A stretch of DNA of 6,431 nt from positions 1 through 6,431 of the forward strand of contig JBOGXB010000092.1 of the NCBI GenBank assembly GCA_050694215.1. The letters are read 5' to 3'. Below the pieces are notes generated by a model. That model did no database searches. It saw only the letters and a list, made by a program, of their open reading frames with translations, and was not told the origin of the DNA. Below, one piece after another: positions 5,149 through 6,431 of this stretch (position 1 is the stretch's first letter; each line of letters starts with the position of its first letter). Source of the DNA: JBOGXB01 sp050694215. GTDB taxonomy: Bacteria; Actinomycetota; CADDZG01; WHSQ01. The position numbers were made by a program, and so were the translations under genes.

Positions 5149-5487
5149 ATGAGCGAACCACAAGAGCCGTTCGAGGAGCCCCTCGGCGACGACGAGCGGG
5201 AGCTTCTTCAGCAGGACCTCGTTGACGTCGAGACGCTCAAAGCGCTGCTCGGCCCCAAGGACATAAAGGGCGTGGTGTTCTTCTGCCCCGACTGTGACGA
5301 GGACCACTACCTCGCCTGGGACCTCCTCGCGGGGAACCTCAAGGAGATGCTTGCCGTCGGCGAGTCGCCTGTACACGAGCCCGCCTACGAACCCAATCCC
5401 GACGAATACGTGTCGTGGGACTACGCCCGCGGTTACCTCGATGGATACGAGTCGTTTCGCGACGAGGAGGAGCAGGAGCAGTCCTGA
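5149..5487 (+). CDS. DUF5319 family protein (Rv3412-like)
   Basis: A small, strongly acidic cytosolic protein of 112 residues with no known function. It matches my recollection of the actinobacterial DUF5319 family, typified by M. tuberculosis Rv3412: ETLKALLGPKDIKGVVFFC, DEDHYLAWDLLAGNL, HEPAYEPNPDEYVSWDYARGY all have close counterparts there. C46, C49 and H53 (CPDCDEDH) are conserved in both and may bind a metal, although only three ligands are evident. The N-terminal 18 residues and the Glu-rich tail after residue 104 look disordered. ATG 5149 is preferred because it follows a -10 hexamer by seven bases; ATG 5140, three codons earlier, lies within that hexamer. The stop overlaps the parA start (TGATG), so the two genes are translationally linked. 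Confidence 0.88.
   Translation: MSEPQEPFEEPLGDDERELLQQDLVDVETLKALLGPKDIKGVVFFCPDCDEDHYLAWDLLAGNLKEMLAVGESPVHEPAYEPNPDEYVSWDYARGYLDGYESFRDEEEQEQS
5474..5478 (+). promoter_or_regulatory. Shine-Dalgarno AGGAG fixing the parA start
   Basis: AGGAG lies in the Glu-rich end of the DUF5319 gene, eight bases before ATG 5487. It supports that ATG over the upstream in-frame ATG at 5415. Confidence 0.6.
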
Positions 5488-6254
5488 TGGCTCGAACGAT
5501 CGCGTTCGCGAATCAGAAGGGCGGTGTGGCCAAGACGACCAGCGCCCTGTCGATCGCCGCGGCGCTGGCCGAGATGGAACGCCGGGTCCTTGCGGTAGAT
5601 ATGGACCCTCAGGGCGCCCTCACCTACTCGATGGGCGTCGATCCGGACACTTTGGACGAGACGGTGAACGATGTGCTCATCCGAAAGCTTCCGATCGAGA
5701 AGGTGTTGGTCTCCCGCGAGGTCGATCTCGTCCCGGCCAACATCGATCTCGCGGGGGCCGAAGCCGTCCTGCTCGCGAAGACCGGACGCGAGTACGCACT
5801 CGAACGCGCCCTACGCGACGTGCACAGCGGTTACGACTACATCTTGATCGATTGCCCGCCCTCCCTGGGGATCCTCACGATCAACGGTCTGACCGCCGCG
5901 AAGGAGATCGTCGTACCCCTGCAATGCGAGGCCCTCTCGCATCGAGGTGTGGGACAGCTGCTCGAGACGCTCGAGGACATTCGCCACTTCACCAATCCGG
6001 ATCTGAAGATGCTCGGGCTGATACCCACGATGTTCGACGGCCGGTCGAATCATGCAAGAGAGGTGCTGGCGGACGTGGGCCCGCGCTATCAAGTCCACGT
6101 GTTCGAGCCTGCGGTGCGCAAGTCGATCCGGTTTGCGGAAGCCTCACGCGCGGGCCGGTCAATCATCGCTCATGCGCCGAGGCACCCAGGAGCGGACACC
6201 TACCGGGAGCTGGCGCGTCAGATCGCAGAAGGGGGGGTGAATGAGCGCACGTGA
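5487..6254 (+). CDS. ParA/Soj-family ATPase (orphan)
   Basis: A 255-residue member of the ParA/MinD P-loop ATPases, which dimerise on ATP, bind DNA or another surface, and position chromosomes, plasmids or protein complexes. The deviant Walker A is KGGVAKTT (11-18) with signature lysine K11 and K16; Walker A' is VDMDPQG (37-43); Walker B is YILIDCPPSLG (118-128) with D122. VVPLQCEALSHRGVGQLL (142-159) and LGLIPTMFDGRSNHAREVL (176-194) are typical Soj segments, and basic residues R211, R215 and R221 could contact DNA. The N-terminus starts directly with MARTIAFANQKGG, so no ParA-type helix-turn-helix extension is present. ATG 5487 overlaps the DUF5319 stop (TGATG). No parB or parS-like repeat is seen, so this may be a second, cargo-positioning ParA rather than the chromosome partition protein normally found near the origin. 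Confidence 0.94.
   Translation: MARTIAFANQKGGVAKTTSALSIAAALAEMERRVLAVDMDPQGALTYSMGVDPDTLDETVNDVLIRKLPIEKVLVSREVDLVPANIDLAGAEAVLLAKTGREYALERALRDVHSGYDYILIDCPPSLGILTINGLTAAKEIVVPLQCEALSHRGVGQLLETLEDIRHFTNPDLKMLGLIPTMFDGRSNHAREVLADVGPRYQVHVFEPAVRKSIRFAEASRAGRSIIAHAPRHPGADTYRELARQIAEGGVNERT
6231..6237 (+). repeat. G7 homopolymer at the parA 3' end
   Basis: Seven consecutive Gs encode the Gly-Gly near the ParA C-terminus and, with the preceding AGAA, also form the only purine-rich ribosome-binding candidate for the ATG at 6241, three bases downstream. Slippage here would alter both the ParA tail and the spacing to the next gene. Confidence 0.5.
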
Positions 6255-6431
6255 GATAGGGGGCAAGCACGCGCTATACAGTCGGACCGAGCGCCGGCCC
6301 CTGACGTGCACGGTCGAGTGCTCTTCCTGTCGGGAGGAGACGAGGGTTTCCTACCTGGAGCTCGCCGCGCTCATGTTCCCCGTGCACTTCCACCTCCCAC
6401 TCGTTCGCTATCACCATTCCTGGTTCAAGTG
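6241..6431 (+). CDS. Small CxxC protein, probable zinc ribbon (3' end beyond window)
   Basis: The frame from ATG 6241 stays open to the window edge, giving 63 complete residues that start MSARIEGG-like (read as MSAREIGGKHALYSRTERRP). C23 lies before a TVE strand and the pair C27-S-S-C30 forms a CxxC knuckle; a hydrophobic stretch with several His (LELAALMFPVHFHLPLVRYHHSW) follows. The layout suggests one half of a zinc ribbon whose second CxxC would lie past the window. I recall similar short unnamed proteins in actinobacteria but cannot give a family name or function. The start overlaps the end of parA by 14 bases, with the G7 tract as the only ribosome-binding candidate, so it is probably translated from the parA mRNA. 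Confidence 0.7.
   Translation, partial: MSAREIGGKHALYSRTERRPLTCTVECSSCREETRVSYLELAALMFPVHFHLPLVRYHHSWFK

Noticed and set aside
5415..5486. In-frame upstream ATG extending ParA by 24 residues.
   Set aside because: The extension lies wholly inside the DUF5319 gene, and ParA proteins normally start just before the Walker A, as from ATG 5487 with AGGAG upstream.
5294..6244. Long plus-strand open frame over DUF5319 and parA in another frame.
   Set aside because: Arg/Ser/Thr-rich shadow; the ParA Walker motifs and DUF5319 match lie in the other frames.
1..6431. Search for a defence system, mobile element, CRISPR array, tRNA or rRNA.
   Set aside because: No transposase, integrase, toxin-antitoxin pair, repeat array, tRNA cloverleaf or rRNA segment was recognised; gene content is ordinary chromosomal.

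Overview
The window is GC-rich with strong G/C preference at third codon positions. It looks like chromosomal DNA of an actinobacterium (Actinomycetota), probably an environmental lineage rather than a well-studied genus. Three features support this: a DUF5319 protein resembling Mycobacterium tuberculosis Rv3412, a FolP2-type dihydropteroate synthase homologue, and several genes that appear to be transcribed leaderless from a -10 hexamer 6-8 bases before the start codon. These family calls come from reading the proteins and from recalled family knowledge; no database search was possible.

Layout. Positions 1-321 (minus) hold a Nudix hydrolase whose C-terminus runs off the window. Divergent to it, positions 341-2091 (plus) hold an EamA/DMT permease and a FolP2-like protein joined by a 4-base GTGA overlap. 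A second plus-strand unit (2163-3357) has a single-domain response regulator followed 4 bases later by a type IV prepilin peptidase. Convergent to that, the minus-strand pair 4992-3374 encodes a REC-GGDEF-LuxR fusion regulator and a REC-only response regulator, again joined by a GTGA overlap. After a divergent intergenic region, the plus-strand unit 5149-6431 encodes a DUF5319 protein, an orphan ParA ATPase and the start of a small CxxC protein, each overlapping the next.

How the genes may work together. Three receiver-domain proteins lie within about 2.9 kb with no histidine kinase, so their kinases must be encoded elsewhere. The REC gene just ahead of the prepilin peptidase suggests shared control of, or with, pilus/secretion functions. 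The most unusual protein joins phospho-reception, a GGDEF domain with a changed signature (GEDEF) but an intact I-site, and a LuxR DNA-binding domain; it could be a transcription factor that senses c-di-GMP or GTP rather than a cyclase. No mobile element, CRISPR array, tRNA or rRNA was recognised, and most of the window is ordinary chromosomal content.
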